This document shows positions 36,094 to 45,410 of a stretch of 64,000 bases of DNA, one piece after another. Position 1 is the first letter of the stretch. Each line of letters starts with the position of its first letter. The DNA lies in the NCBI GenBank assembly GCA_934293575.1, contig CAKQYU010000003.1, positions 62,001-126,000 of the forward strand, in the 5' to 3' direction. A program made the translations under genes and the position numbers. A model generated the notes under the pieces. The model was not told the origin of the DNA, searched no databases, and saw only the letters and a program-made list of their open reading frames with translations. Source of the stretch: an uncultured Lachnospiraceae bacterium. GTDB lineage: Bacteria; Bacillota; Clostridia; Lachnospirales; Lachnospiraceae.

Positions 36094-36993
36094 TTAGAAA
36101 TAGCCCTCCCTTTTTCTACGTTCCATGCTGCCTGCTGCTTCATTATCAATTACTCTGGTGGTTCGCTCTGAAGATACCGCACTTAAGGTTTCCTCAATAA
36201 TCGCATCCAATGTATCCGCTGTCGATTCACAGCCTCCGGTCAACGGATAACATCCCAAAGTTCGAAATCTTACACTCTTTTGAACGATTTCTTCTCCTGG
36301 TAATAATTTCATACGGTCATCATCTACCATGATGATATTTCCGTCCCGATATACAACCGGACGAACCTTTGCAAAATACAAAGACGGAATTTCTATATTT
36401 TCCCGCTTGATATATTCCCAGATATCCGTTTCTGTCCAGTTGGATAATGGGAACACACGAACCTCTTCCTTTTTATGTATTTTGGAATTGTAAAGTTTCC
36501 ACATTTCCGGTCTCTGGTTCTTTGGATCCCATGCATGGTTTTCATTTCGGAAAGAAAAGATTCTTTCTTTCGCACGCGATTTTTCCTCATCACGTCTGCC
36601 GCCGCCAAAGGCTGCTGTAAATCCATATTTATCAAGCGCCTGCTTTAATGCCTGTGTCTTCATAATATCTGTATAGGCAGAACCGTGGTCAAATGGGTTA
36701 ATTCCCTTTTTGACGCCATCCTCATTGATATACTCAATCATTTCAATTCCTAATTTTTCTGCCATATGATCCCGGAATTCAATCATTTCTTTAAACTTCC
36801 ATGTCGTATTGACATGTAAAAACGGAAATGGCGGTTTTTCCGGATAAAATGCTTTCATAGCCAAATGCAGCATTACCGAACTGTCCTTTCCAATTGAATA
36901 CAACATAACCGGTTTTTCACATTCCGCAGCAACTTCTCTGATAATATAAATTGCTTCTGCTTCCAATTCATCAAGATGTGTTAATTCACTCAT
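36094..36993 (-). CDS. cysD: Sulfate adenylyltransferase, catalytic subunit
   Basis: 299 residues of the PP-loop ATP pyrophosphatase type: [16 protein letters not shown] loop, [16 protein letters not shown] and [16 protein letters not shown]. It makes adenylyl sulfate (APS) from sulfate and ATP with CysN. It ends in RRKREGYF, as is usual. ATG follows AAAGGATACGGAAAA, 29 bases after the aprB stop. Confidence 0.97.
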   Translation of the reverse strand: MSELTHLDELEAEAIYIIREVAAECEKPVMLYSIGKDSSVMLHLAMKAFYPEKPPFPFLHVNTTWKFKEMIEFRDHMAEKLGIEMIEYINEDGVKKGINPFDHGSAYTDIMKTQALKQALDKYGFTAAFGGGRRDEEKSRAKERIFSFRNENHAWDPKNQRPEMWKLYNSKIHKKEEVRVFPLSNWTETDIWEYIKRENIEIPSLYFAKVRPVVYRDGNIIMVDDDRMKLLPGEEIVQKSVRFRTLGCYPLTGGCESTADTLDAIIEETLSAVSSERTTRVIDNEAAGSMERRKREGYF

Positions 36994-37022
36994 TTTTCCG
37001 TATCCTTTCTTTCATTCGATTT

Positions 37023-37337
37023 TTAATATTTATTCGACTCCTTTTTATCAATGACAATCTGTTCTTTGCTTCCATCAAAACGCTCTACGTTCCAATACAG
37101 CTTGTCATCCTTTTCCTGAACTGTCATCTTACTTCCCATGCCGCCCATATCCGCTCCAAGATATAACGCGATTGCACCGAAAGGACATTCCTTAATACAG
37201 GAAGAACATGCCCAGCAATCCTTTGGATATTTCATACACGCCTTTCCCTGCTCATTCATTCCAATCAGGGTACCGGGACATACTTTTTCGCATTTGCCGC
37301 ATCCTCTGCATTTTTCTGAATCAATTACAATGCTCAT
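37023..37337 (-). CDS. aprB: Adenylylsulfate reductase beta-like ferredoxin subunit
   Basis: 104-residue protein with two [4Fe-4S] motifs: CRGCGKCEKVCPG (9-21) and CWACSSCIKECPFG. The short C-terminal tail is the region that clasps AprA. Dissimilatory AprB is about 150 residues, so this is a short form. It would pass electrons to the AprA flavin. The start overlaps the aprA stop by 17 bases, with GGGAGGAACAAT before the ATG. Confidence 0.9.
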   Translation of the reverse strand: MSIVIDSEKCRGCGKCEKVCPGTLIGMNEQGKACMKYPKDCWACSSCIKECPFGAIALYLGADMGGMGSKMTVQEKDDKLYWNVERFDGSKEQIVIDKKESNKY

Positions 37338-39015
37338 ATTGTTCCTCCCTTCCCACTAAGTCTCTGTATAATATTTCTATCTTTCCATCCTTGTATCTGG
37401 AATTGACATATTTTAACCACTCATCACTCTTTTCCCGATAATCCAGATTTTCCGCAAAACTATGCCATCTGGTTTCTTTCCTTGCTCTTAAATGATAAAT
37501 CACACAAAGACAGACAAGCAAACGCTCCTTCAATTCATAAACAAACATCAACTCATGCATATCGGATACATGTAATTGTTCTACCAACACCATTAACTGA
37601 CGGATTTTTTCCTCTGCCAGATTTAATCGTTTTTCGTTGAACTGATAATGGGTTCCGATTCCTCCGGCATACTGATCCATCACCTTCTGCATTGCTTCTT
37701 CCAAAGATTCAACCGTAAACATGGCTTCTTTGTTTTCGAAATACCGATTGTATTCCGTTATCTTTTCATCAAGCAAATCGTTCCGGTCTGTACCGTATAT
37801 CGTTCCTTTTTCCTTATCAAGACTTAATACCATATCCTTTGCGGCAATCTCCGCTTCTGCCATTGCTCCCGATACATATTTTTGAGGGCATCCCCCTGCT
37901 ACATCGCCGGCAGCATATAAACCATGGATGGTTGTCTGTCGATTTGTATCAACCCAGTAACCGCTTGCCGTATGTCCACCAACGATATACGGTTCGGTTC
38001 CTTCAATCTCAACATTCTGCTCACCCGGTTCTTTTCCCGACTCCAACCACTTTAAGGTCTGACTCGGCGCCATATTCAGGTATGCTTTTTTTAAGGATTC
38101 ATTTTGTTCAGCGGAAATTCCTTCTGTCTTTAAATAACACGGTCCCCGACCCATCAGGTTTTCCATTACGGTTCCATATACTCTTTCCGATGTTGTCAGC
38201 CCGTACTTTGTTTCGTAAATCTCACCCTTTGAATTTACCTGTTTGGCACCAACACCCTGAGCAATCGTTCCGGTCGGAGCAATCGTATCCTTACACCGCA
38301 ATGCAATGAACCGCATTTCAAATGTTGTCATTTCCGCACCGGCAAGCATTCCCATCGCATATCCGGCACCCGTGTTAAATGGCGGATACCACATCTTATG
38401 TCTCGAAAATCCCGGATTGTTCGGACGATATAATCCGGCAGCTCCACCGGTTGCACACAATACCTTTTTTGCCCGGATTTCATATGCGATACCTTCTTCA
38501 ATCGAAAATCCGAATGCTCCCTGAATGGTTCCGTCCTCAATGATGTAATCCGTGATATTTACCCGGTTTAAAATTGTGACATCCGGTAACTTTTCAACCG
38601 CTCCCGCAAGCAGTGGCTTCATATTCTCTCCGTTTATTTTGATGTTCCGGTTTCCTCTTGCCACATACTCGCCATTTTCATCCTTTAAAATTACAAGACC
38701 TAAGTCTTCCATTTTCTTGGTTACCGCATTCAAACGCTTTGACATCGATAAGAGTAAATCTTCTCTTACAATTCCGTCCGCGTCTTTTTTTGCATAATCC
38801 ACATAATCTTCCGGCTTTCTGCCTTTGACAATATATGCATTAATTGCATTAACGCCGGCAGCTAAGCATCCGCTTCTCTTGATATTGGCTTTCTCGGCAA
38901 TTACAATTTTGTAATCGGATTGTTCCCGAATTGTCAATGCTGCGTAACACCCTGCCGTTCCGCCGCCAATAATCAAAATATCCGTTTCTAATCTTTCCTT
39001 TTTTGTAACCTTCAT
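37321..39015 (-). CDS. aprA: Adenylylsulfate reductase alpha-like flavoprotein
   Basis: 564-residue FAD protein of the fumarate reductase/AprA superfamily: DILIIGGGTAGCYAA for FAD, CLAAGVNAINAYI and HTASGYWVDTNRQT, VSGAMAEAEIAA. With AprB it reduces APS to sulfite and AMP. It is about 100 residues shorter than dissimilatory AprA. No cysH-type reductase or qmo genes are present, so it probably replaces CysH in assimilation. ATG follows AAAGGGTATGCG. Confidence 0.9.
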   Translation of the reverse strand: MKVTKKERLETDILIIGGGTAGCYAALTIREQSDYKIVIAEKANIKRSGCLAAGVNAINAYIVKGRKPEDYVDYAKKDADGIVREDLLLSMSKRLNAVTKKMEDLGLVILKDENGEYVARGNRNIKINGENMKPLLAGAVEKLPDVTILNRVNITDYIIEDGTIQGAFGFSIEEGIAYEIRAKKVLCATGGAAGLYRPNNPGFSRHKMWYPPFNTGAGYAMGMLAGAEMTTFEMRFIALRCKDTIAPTGTIAQGVGAKQVNSKGEIYETKYGLTTSERVYGTVMENLMGRGPCYLKTEGISAEQNESLKKAYLNMAPSQTLKWLESGKEPGEQNVEIEGTEPYIVGGHTASGYWVDTNRQTTIHGLYAAGDVAGGCPQKYVSGAMAEAEIAAKDMVLSLDKEKGTIYGTDRNDLLDEKITEYNRYFENKEAMFTVESLEEAMQKVMDQYAGGIGTHYQFNEKRLNLAEEKIRQLMVLVEQLHVSDMHELMFVYELKERLLVCLCVIYHLRARKETRWHSFAENLDYREKSDEWLKYVNSRYKDGKIEILYRDLVGREEQYEHCN

Positions 39016-39051
39016 CGCATACCCTTTCTTTGCATGATATATATAATCTGT

Positions 39052-40113
39052 TTAAATATAGAATAAATCATCATAAAAGATTTCTTTGTTTTCTAACAGG
39101 TATGTCTGTTTTTCATCAAACACATATAATCTGTAAATCAAGACAAGAACCTTTTCTCCGACATTGACCATATCCTTTTCCAATGAACGTTCTCCCACAA
39201 CGGTAATTCCGTTGATATCCACAACAACATCCATACGGTTTCCCTTGAACACCACATCCGTAATAATTCCTTCTTCTGCCGCACAGATATGCTGCTCTAA
39301 CTTTCCGCTTTTGGATATCTTGATAAATTCCGGCCGGATAACTGCTTTATTGGCATTTGCAACCTTATCAAATCCCTTTAACCGGTCAAAATCTTCTACA
39401 ATCGACGACCTTCCGATGAACCGGGCAACAAACGGTGTCCGTGGTGATTTGTAGATTTCCAAAGGCGTTCCCATCTGTTCGATAATTCCATGATTGGAAA
39501 TAATAATCTCATCTGCCACCTCAACCGCTTCATCCTGGTCATGGGTAACAAAGATACAGGTAATTCCAAGCTTTCCAACCATTTCTTTTAACCACGTCCG
39601 AAGTTCCGTTCGTACCTTCGCATCAATTGCCGCAAACGGTTCATCCAATAACAGTACCTGTGGGTTTGGAGCCAATGCTCTTGCAAAGGCAACTCTTTGC
39701 CGTTGTCCGCCGGATAACTGATTCGGATATCGTTTTCCCACACCGGAAAGTCCGGTCAGTTCCAACAGCTGCATAACCCTTTCCCGAATCTGGTTTTTAG
39801 GCATTTTCATCAATTTCAATCCAAATGCAATATTGTCATATACGGTCATATACCGAAACAATGCATAATTTTGAAATACAAAACCGATTCCCCTTTTCGA
39901 TGCCGGAACATCATTGACCAGTTTTCCATCAATGTATATTTCTCCGGAATTAGGTGTTTCCAAGCCGGCAATCATACGAAGCAATGTCGTCTTACCACTT
40001 CCGGACGGACCTAATAAAGCAACCAGCTTTCCCTTTTCCACACCAAAACTTACATTATCCGAGGCAAGAAAATTTCCATATTTTTTGTATATATTTTTCA
40101 TTTCCACGTACAT
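39052..40113 (-). CDS. cysA: Sulfate/thiosulfate ABC transporter, ATP-binding protein
   Basis: 353 residues. Walker A GPSGSGKTTLL, signature LSGGQRQRVAFARAL, Walker B LLLDEPFAAID and HDQDEA. The C-terminal TOBE-like domain is typical of CysA/MalK types. It powers the CysTW permease. ATG 40113 follows GAGGTGAGAAGC; the GTG at 40122 is disfavoured. Confidence 0.95.
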   Translation of the reverse strand: MYVEMKNIYKKYGNFLASDNVSFGVEKGKLVALLGPSGSGKTTLLRMIAGLETPNSGEIYIDGKLVNDVPASKRGIGFVFQNYALFRYMTVYDNIAFGLKLMKMPKNQIRERVMQLLELTGLSGVGKRYPNQLSGGQRQRVAFARALAPNPQVLLLDEPFAAIDAKVRTELRTWLKEMVGKLGITCIFVTHDQDEAVEVADEIIISNHGIIEQMGTPLEIYKSPRTPFVARFIGRSSIVEDFDRLKGFDKVANANKAVIRPEFIKISKSGKLEQHICAAEEGIITDVVFKGNRMDVVVDINGITVVGERSLEKDMVNVGEKVLVLIYRLYVFDEKQTYLLENKEIFYDDLFYI

Positions 40114-40123
40114 GCTTCTCACC

Positions 40124-40987
40124 TCACATCAATTCTTTCTTTTTCATTCGATATTCTAAAATATTTCTCACTACCAGCAAAACAATCGCAATCAGTAATA
40201 AAACGGAAGAGACCGCAAATGCCGCCGTAATGGAAGTCTGTGTTCCGGACATATATAATGCATCAATCTCCAATGGAAGGGTAAAGGTTTCTCCTCTTGT
40301 CTTCGACAGTGCATTGACCGCACCAAACTCACCTAACGCCCTCGCGGTACAAAGGATGATTCCGTAAATCAATCCACCCCGCATCTGTGGCAGTGTAATT
40401 TTACGGAAAATGGTAAATCCGCCTGCACCCATCAGTGCCGCCGCTTCCTCTTCATCCTTTCCCTGTGCGTTTAATACCGGAATAATTTCCCTTGATACAA
40501 ACGGAAATGTCACAAAGATTGTAGCCAATACCACGCCGGGGATGGCAAATGTAATTCTAAAATTCGTTCCCAACAAATCATTTATCTTACGGATAACCGG
40601 ATAAAACCAGCCAAGCCGTCCAAAAGTCATCAGATATGCAAGTCCTACAATAACCGGTGATATGGAAAACGGAATATCAATCAAGGTGGATAAAACCTGT
40701 TTGCCCCGGAATGAGAACTTCGTCAAAAGCCACGCTGCACAGATGCCAAAGAAGGTATTACAGATAACTGCAATTATCGTCGCAATCAATGTTACGGCAA
40801 ATGCACTTTTTACATATTCCGTCCGGATTGAATCCAGATAAAATGAAATGCCTTCCTTTAATGCACTGGTAATAACCGATATCAACGGAATCACCAGCAT
40901 AAAAACAATGAACAGTACCGTAATGGCAATCAATATATATTTTGTAATTTTTCTGCTTTTTTCCAATTTTTCCTGTTCCGTCATCAT
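40124..40987 (-). CDS. cysW: Sulfate ABC transporter permease CysW
   Basis: 287-residue membrane permease, six segments, with the EAAxxxGA cytoplasmic loop seen as EEAAALMGAGGFTIFRKITLP. It pairs with CysT to form the channel. Start chosen at 40987, where GGAAGG precedes two adjacent ATGs; an upstream ATG at 41008 overlaps the cysT stop and lacks a binding site. Confidence 0.93.
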   Translation of the reverse strand: MMTEQEKLEKSRKITKYILIAITVLFIVFMLVIPLISVITSALKEGISFYLDSIRTEYVKSAFAVTLIATIIAVICNTFFGICAAWLLTKFSFRGKQVLSTLIDIPFSISPVIVGLAYLMTFGRLGWFYPVIRKINDLLGTNFRITFAIPGVVLATIFVTFPFVSREIIPVLNAQGKDEEEAAALMGAGGFTIFRKITLPQMRGGLIYGIILCTARALGEFGAVNALSKTRGETFTLPLEIDALYMSGTQTSITAAFAVSSVLLLIAIVLLVVRNILEYRMKKKELM

Positions 40988-41008
40988 CTTTTCCTTCCCA
41001 TCAATCAT

Positions 41009-41851
41009 TTATAATAAATTTGTTCTTCTTGACTGTCTTACCTGTATTACATTGATACAAAACAATAAAATAAATGAAAGAACCAGCATGACAAGCGCAA
41101 TTGCGGTTGCACTTTCATAATCGATATAATTCAGTTTCTGCATGATTACATAGGAAATTACCTGTGTTTTATCTTTTGCACTGTTACCGGATATATAAAT
41201 TACACTTCCGTATTCTCCAAGTCCTCTTGCAAACGCCAGACCAAATCCGGTCAGCAGGGAAGGTCTTAGTTCCGGTAATATTACCTTGTAAAATGTTTTC
41301 TTCGGTGTGGCACCTAAAATATATGCCGCCTCTTCGTACTGGGCATCCATTTTTTCCAAAACCGGCTGTACCGCTCTTACAACAAATGGGATTCCAATAA
41401 ATACCAATGCCACAACAAGTCCTAATTTTGTATATGCCACATGGATTCCCATTTTTTCAAAATACTGCCCCATCCATCCGTTTTCGGAATAAAGCTTTGA
41501 TAAGGTAATACCGGCTACCGCAGTCGGCAAAGCAAACGGAAGTTCAATAAATCCATCCAAAATCCGTTTTCCCGGAAAATCATATTTTACAAGTGTCCAT
41601 GCTATCATCAAACCGAAAACAACATTGATTGCCGCCGCAAGGAACGAACAACTGATGCTGGTTATAAATGCATTTTTTACAGCCGGCTTTGTAATCAATT
41701 CCACAAATTCCTGCGGAGAAATTTTGATGGAATATAAAAAAACAGACGCTAACGGAATCAAAACAATAAGAGATAACATGGCAATTACAATTCCCAATGT
41801 CAAATGATATCCCGGAATTACTCTGGTTTGTTTTACTCTTTTGTCCGACAT
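41009..41851 (-). CDS. cysT: Sulfate ABC transporter permease CysT
   Basis: 280-residue membrane permease with six segments and the loop EEAAYILGATPKKTFYKVILPEL. ATG 41851 follows AAAGGAGAGAGAAAC, much better supported than the in-frame start at 41947. Four-base spacing to the downstream unit and 13 to the binding-protein gene. Confidence 0.94.
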   Translation of the reverse strand: MSDKRVKQTRVIPGYHLTLGIVIAMLSLIVLIPLASVFLYSIKISPQEFVELITKPAVKNAFITSISCSFLAAAINVVFGLMIAWTLVKYDFPGKRILDGFIELPFALPTAVAGITLSKLYSENGWMGQYFEKMGIHVAYTKLGLVVALVFIGIPFVVRAVQPVLEKMDAQYEEAAYILGATPKKTFYKVILPELRPSLLTGFGLAFARGLGEYGSVIYISGNSAKDKTQVISYVIMQKLNYIDYESATAIALVMLVLSFILLFCINVIQVRQSRRTNLL

Positions 41852-41864
41852 GTTTCTCTCTCCT

Positions 41865-42881
41865 TTAATATTCATAAATCTGGTCAAATAACGCATCATC
41901 ATCAAAATACAATTCATACGCTTTTGGCCAGCCGCCAAAATCATCAATCGTCCATAACTTCATATCCAAATCAAATTTATCTGAAAATTCCTGCAATATT
42001 TTTTCGTCCGACGGGCGATATCCGCTTTCACCAATCATCCGTTGCGCTTCCTCCCGGTACAATCCTTCCAGGTACCGTTTGCTAAGCTCCTGTGTCTGAT
42101 TCATTTTTACATTATCATCAACAATCGCCACACTCGGCTGTGCCAATATACTAATCGACGGACTGATTAATTCAAACTGTCCCGGATAAGAATCCAGTGC
42201 CGCAAGTGCTTCATTTTCCCATGCAATCAGGACATCACCTTTTCCGTTTTCCACAAAGGTCGTTGTAGAGCCTCTTGCACCGGAATCCATAATGGAAACA
42301 TTCTGATATAATTTTCTCAAAAATTCCTTTTCCTTGTCCAAATCCTGATATGTATCCTTTGCATAGCCAAGGGCCGCAAGGAAATTCCAGCAGGCGCCGC
42401 CACTGCTTTTCGGATCCGGGGTAATCACATCCACATCCTTTTTTATCAAATCATCCCAGTCTTTTATGTTTTGGGGATTTCCCTTGCGAACCAGAAATAC
42501 AATTGTAGAAGTATAAGGTGCCGAATCCTTCGGAAATTCATCCATCCAACCTTCATCAATCAGTCCTGTTTTTTCAATCAGGGATATGTCATGTTCCAAT
42601 GCCAAGGTTACAACATCCGCATTACAGCCCTCTACCACGGAACGTGCCTGCGAACCCGAACCTCCATGCGATTGGATAATCGTTACCTGCTTGCCATATG
42701 TTTCATAATAGTATTGTTGAAAATATGCATTGTACTGTTCATATAATTCTCTTGTCGGATCATATGATACATTGGTAATGGTCAATCCATCCTTTTCCTT
42801 TCCGCATCCCGTAAAAAGAGAAGCAACCATTACCATACTTAATACAACCGCTATTTTTTTCATCCATCTTGTTTTCATCAT
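41865..42881 (-). CDS. sbp: Sulfate-binding lipoprotein
   Basis: 338 residues, periplasmic-type binding protein anchored by a lipobox (SLFTGC, about residues 20-25). Family segments are NVSYDPTRELYEQYN, SHGGSGSQARSVVEG and a long VEGCNADVVTLALE region. It delivers sulfate to CysTWA. ATG 42881 has AAAGGA nine bases before it; the ATG at 42890 abuts that sequence. Confidence 0.95.
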   Translation of the reverse strand: MMKTRWMKKIAVVLSMVMVASLFTGCGKEKDGLTITNVSYDPTRELYEQYNAYFQQYYYETYGKQVTIIQSHGGSGSQARSVVEGCNADVVTLALEHDISLIEKTGLIDEGWMDEFPKDSAPYTSTIVFLVRKGNPQNIKDWDDLIKKDVDVITPDPKSSGGACWNFLAALGYAKDTYQDLDKEKEFLRKLYQNVSIMDSGARGSTTTFVENGKGDVLIAWENEALAALDSYPGQFELISPSISILAQPSVAIVDDNVKMNQTQELSKRYLEGLYREEAQRMIGESGYRPSDEKILQEFSDKFDLDMKLWTIDDFGGWPKAYELYFDDDALFDQIYEY

Positions 42882-42886
42882 TTGTA

Positions 42887-43828
42887 TCATTCCTTTGACA
42901 AAGAAAATAATGAAGTAGAAAGATAACGTTCCCCGGTATCCGGAAATAAAACGACTATATTTTTACCTTTATTTTCTTCTCGCTTTGCTAACTGTGTTGC
43001 TGCCCATAAAGATGCTCCGGAAGAAATACCAACCAGCAATCCGTCGGTTCTTGCAATCTTTCTTGTTGTTTCAAATGCATCCTCATTCTTAACCGGAATG
43101 ACTTCATCCAGGATATCCTTTCGCAATACTTTTGGAATGAATCCGGCTCCGATTCCCTGAATCTTATGAGGTCCCGGCTTTCCACCTGATATGACAGCCG
43201 AATCAAACGGTTCTACTGCCACAATTTTAATATTCGGATTCTTCTGTTTTAATCCAAGTCCGGTTCCGGTAATCGTTCCACCCGTTCCAACCGACGCAAC
43301 CAGAATATCAACCGCTCCATCCGTATCTGCCCATATCTCTTCTGCTGTTGTTTCGAAATGAATCCTTGGATTTGTTTCATTTTCAAACTGCTGCGGTATG
43401 AAAGCATTTCCATATTCCTCTTTTAATTCCAATGCCTTTCTTATGGAACCCTGCATGCCCTCTCTTCCGGGCGTCAAAACGATTTCCGCTCCAAGAGTTG
43501 ATACAATCTTTCTTCGTTCCACACTCATAGAATCCGGCATGGTCAATATCAGACGCAATCTTTTGGATGCCGCTACAAACGCCAGACCAATTCCGGTATT
43601 TCCGCTTGTCGGCTCGATAATTACCGTATTCTGATTAATCTTTCCTGAACGGATACCCTCCTCTATCATTGCATACGCAACACGATCTTTTACGCTTCCC
43701 AAAGGATTAAAATACTCAAGTTTTGCAATCAGACGTGCCTGAAGCTCTAAATCGTCTTCATAATTGCTTAATTCCAGCAAAGGTGTATTACCAATTAACT
43801 GTATCAATTGTTTTGCAATCTGTTCCAT
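42887..43828 (-). CDS. cysK: Cysteine synthase (copy 2), first gene of the sulfate operon
   Basis: 313-residue PLP enzyme with NPLGSVKDRVA, EPTSGNTGIG, GTGGTITGTG and PDTGERYLST. It is clearly paralogous to copy 1 at 21846-22781 but encoded with the uptake system. It likely fixes sulfide onto O-acetylserine. First gene of cysK-sbp-cysTWA-aprAB-cysDN, directly after a promoter shared in form with the metY operon. Confidence 0.95.
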   Translation of the reverse strand: MEQIAKQLIQLIGNTPLLELSNYEDDLELQARLIAKLEYFNPLGSVKDRVAYAMIEEGIRSGKINQNTVIIEPTSGNTGIGLAFVAASKRLRLILTMPDSMSVERRKIVSTLGAEIVLTPGREGMQGSIRKALELKEEYGNAFIPQQFENETNPRIHFETTAEEIWADTDGAVDILVASVGTGGTITGTGLGLKQKNPNIKIVAVEPFDSAVISGGKPGPHKIQGIGAGFIPKVLRKDILDEVIPVKNEDAFETTRKIARTDGLLVGISSGASLWAATQLAKREENKGKNIVVLFPDTGERYLSTSLFSLSKE

Positions 43829-43882
43829 TTTTCATATCCCCTTTATTCCTATTGTTTAAGTATGCTTTATTGAATTAAATTG

Positions 43883-43913
43883 ATATTACCATTTATTCCC
43901 TATTAAGTCAATA
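43883..43913 (-). promoter_or_regulatory. Sulfate operon promoter with shared operator-like spacer
   Basis: Minus strand: TTGACT (43906-43911), 17-base spacer, TAATAT (43883-43888). The spacer and flanks match the metY promoter at most positions (TATTGACTTAnTAG then AATAA, TG, TA, TAT). The palindrome-like unit is 43894-43913, at the same offset from the -35 as in the metY promoter. Confidence 0.68.
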
Positions 43914-43950
43914 TGTTTTATCTGTTTTCAAAAATTAATTCCATCCAAAT

Positions 43951-43995
43951 AAAAAATCTCCATTTTGAACCTTCCTTCAAAATAGAGATTTTTTT
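43951..43995. terminator. Terminator after the CDF gene
   Basis: Near-perfect 16-bp stem (AAATCTCCATTTTGAA with TTCAAAATAGAGATTT, 43954-43969 with 43976-43991), six-base loop, A- and T-runs on both sides. Confidence 0.85.
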
Positions 43996-44007
43996 ATAAA
44001 TTCCGTT

Positions 44008-44964
44008 CTAATCCGGAATTACCTCAATATATACCTGATCATATTTGTGTTTTAATTCCTGTTTTATTTCGTCCCTGACACGGTGCAGGATACTGATATG
44101 TATTATATCTGTCTGATTACCGATATAAACTTCCACCCAAAGTTTTCTGCCTGTCTGAATAACATCCAAAAAGGTAACTTCATACGGATAATCCTGCATA
44201 TGTCTGTCTACAATGCCGCGAATCTGATTTAACACTTCTTCTTCCGGCGCAAACAATACCAGATTCTTAATGCTTTTAAAAATGACCTTAACCGGCTCCT
44301 GAATCAATAACAACGCCATAATAACGGCAACCGTCGGATCGATGTACGGTGCCAGAAATCGTAAGTTTGTCCGAAGCAGTATCACCTGTACCGCGAACGC
44401 AACCGAAACTCCCATACTGCTTACAATATCAAGCTTCCACATATAAAGCTCCGCCTTAATTGTGGTAGATTCATATTTTGTGCTGTAATGATGTAAAATC
44501 AGATATATTGCAAGGCAACCCAAACATACCAGTAATTCAAAAACCGCAATACTGCCGGCATCTACATTGTGACCGCCATGGAACAACAGCTTTGCATTTT
44601 CTATCATCAGATTACAGGTAAGTGCCAGTAACACACTGTATTTTACAAGTAAAAACAAGGATTCCACCTGAGCATATCCATAGGGATGTTTTTCCGTTAC
44701 CGGCTTATATAACAGGGGAATTAATACCAGAAACGGTCCAATCATTACCAAGTCTGCCGCATCAAACAAACAGTCCGTCAATATGGAATGAGAATGTGTA
44801 ACCCATGCCATCACACCCTCTGCCAAAATAAACAATACACTTCCTAAAAAAGAAAGCTGCAAAATCCTTTTTTCTATTTTTAATTTATCTTTCTTCTGTT
44901 TTTCCTTTTTTATACTCATCGTCTTTTCAAAATACACCGGATTATCCGGCTTTCCCTCATTCAT
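44008..44964 (-). CDS. Cation diffusion facilitator family transporter
   Basis: 318 residues, six membrane segments and a C-terminal cytoplasmic domain. Segment 2 has HSILTDCLFDAAD (the DxxxD metal pair) and the loop KHPYGYAQVE is the family HPxG signature. In segment 5 the usual His of HxxxD is Met (MWKLD), so the metal site is altered and specificity uncertain. ATG is preceded by AAAGGAA; it overlaps the small membrane gene by 8 bases. Confidence 0.82.
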   Translation of the reverse strand: MNEGKPDNPVYFEKTMSIKKEKQKKDKLKIEKRILQLSFLGSVLFILAEGVMAWVTHSHSILTDCLFDAADLVMIGPFLVLIPLLYKPVTEKHPYGYAQVESLFLLVKYSVLLALTCNLMIENAKLLFHGGHNVDAGSIAVFELLVCLGCLAIYLILHHYSTKYESTTIKAELYMWKLDIVSSMGVSVAFAVQVILLRTNLRFLAPYIDPTVAVIMALLLIQEPVKVIFKSIKNLVLFAPEEEVLNQIRGIVDRHMQDYPYEVTFLDVIQTGRKLWVEVYIGNQTDIIHISILHRVRDEIKQELKHKYDQVYIEVIPD

Positions 44965-45259
44965 TTCCTTTATTTTCCTTATTACGGCTGAAATGTTCCT
45001 TTATTAAGAATATAGGCAGATATGTAACACTAATATCCAACAATGCCGTCACTGCCAGCCATTTATATGGAGACAACAAACCCGCCACCAAAAAATGCAA
45101 AAATGCAAGTCCCGGGAAACCGGATACATGATAGCCTTTTTTCTTACTTTCCAGTGGTGCTCCAATATAAGTAGCAATCCACCATAATATACCGACTAAC
45201 CAAATAATTCCATCCACTATATTCATAATAACCGGATAGATTTCGTACAGACCATTCAT
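44957..45259 (-). CDS. Small membrane protein, unknown
   Basis: 100 residues with three likely membrane segments (about 12-30, 48-62, 65-85) and a charged C-terminus. I do not recognise a family. ATG follows a G-rich GGGGGGTGGGAT sequence. Coupled by overlap to the downstream CDF transporter, so a role beside it is possible. Confidence 0.65.
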   Translation of the reverse strand: MNGLYEIYPVIMNIVDGIIWLVGILWWIATYIGAPLESKKKGYHVSGFPGLAFLHFLVAGLLSPYKWLAVTALLDISVTYLPIFLIKEHFSRNKENKGNE

Positions 45260-45318
45260 ATCCCACCCCCCAAGTATATATCTCTTTCATTGCATTCCTC
45301 TGACTGCTTATTATAACA

Positions 45319-45363
45319 CAAAAAAGAAGCTCCTGCTACCACTATAAAACGGTAACAGGAGCT
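45319..45363 (-). terminator. Terminator after ppdK
   Basis: A 13-bp stem (45328-45340 with 45351-45363, one mismatch) and a 10-base loop, then TTTTTT on the minus strand. Confidence 0.88.
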
Positions 45364-45410
45364 CCTTATATCACATAAAACGTATTAAATTCTTTTCACT
45401 AATGTACGAA

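Noticed and set aside
20412..43828. Dissimilatory sulfate reduction because of aprAB and a siroheme reductase
   Set aside because: No sat, qmo or dsr genes; CysDN, sulfate permease, CysK and MetY point to assimilation.
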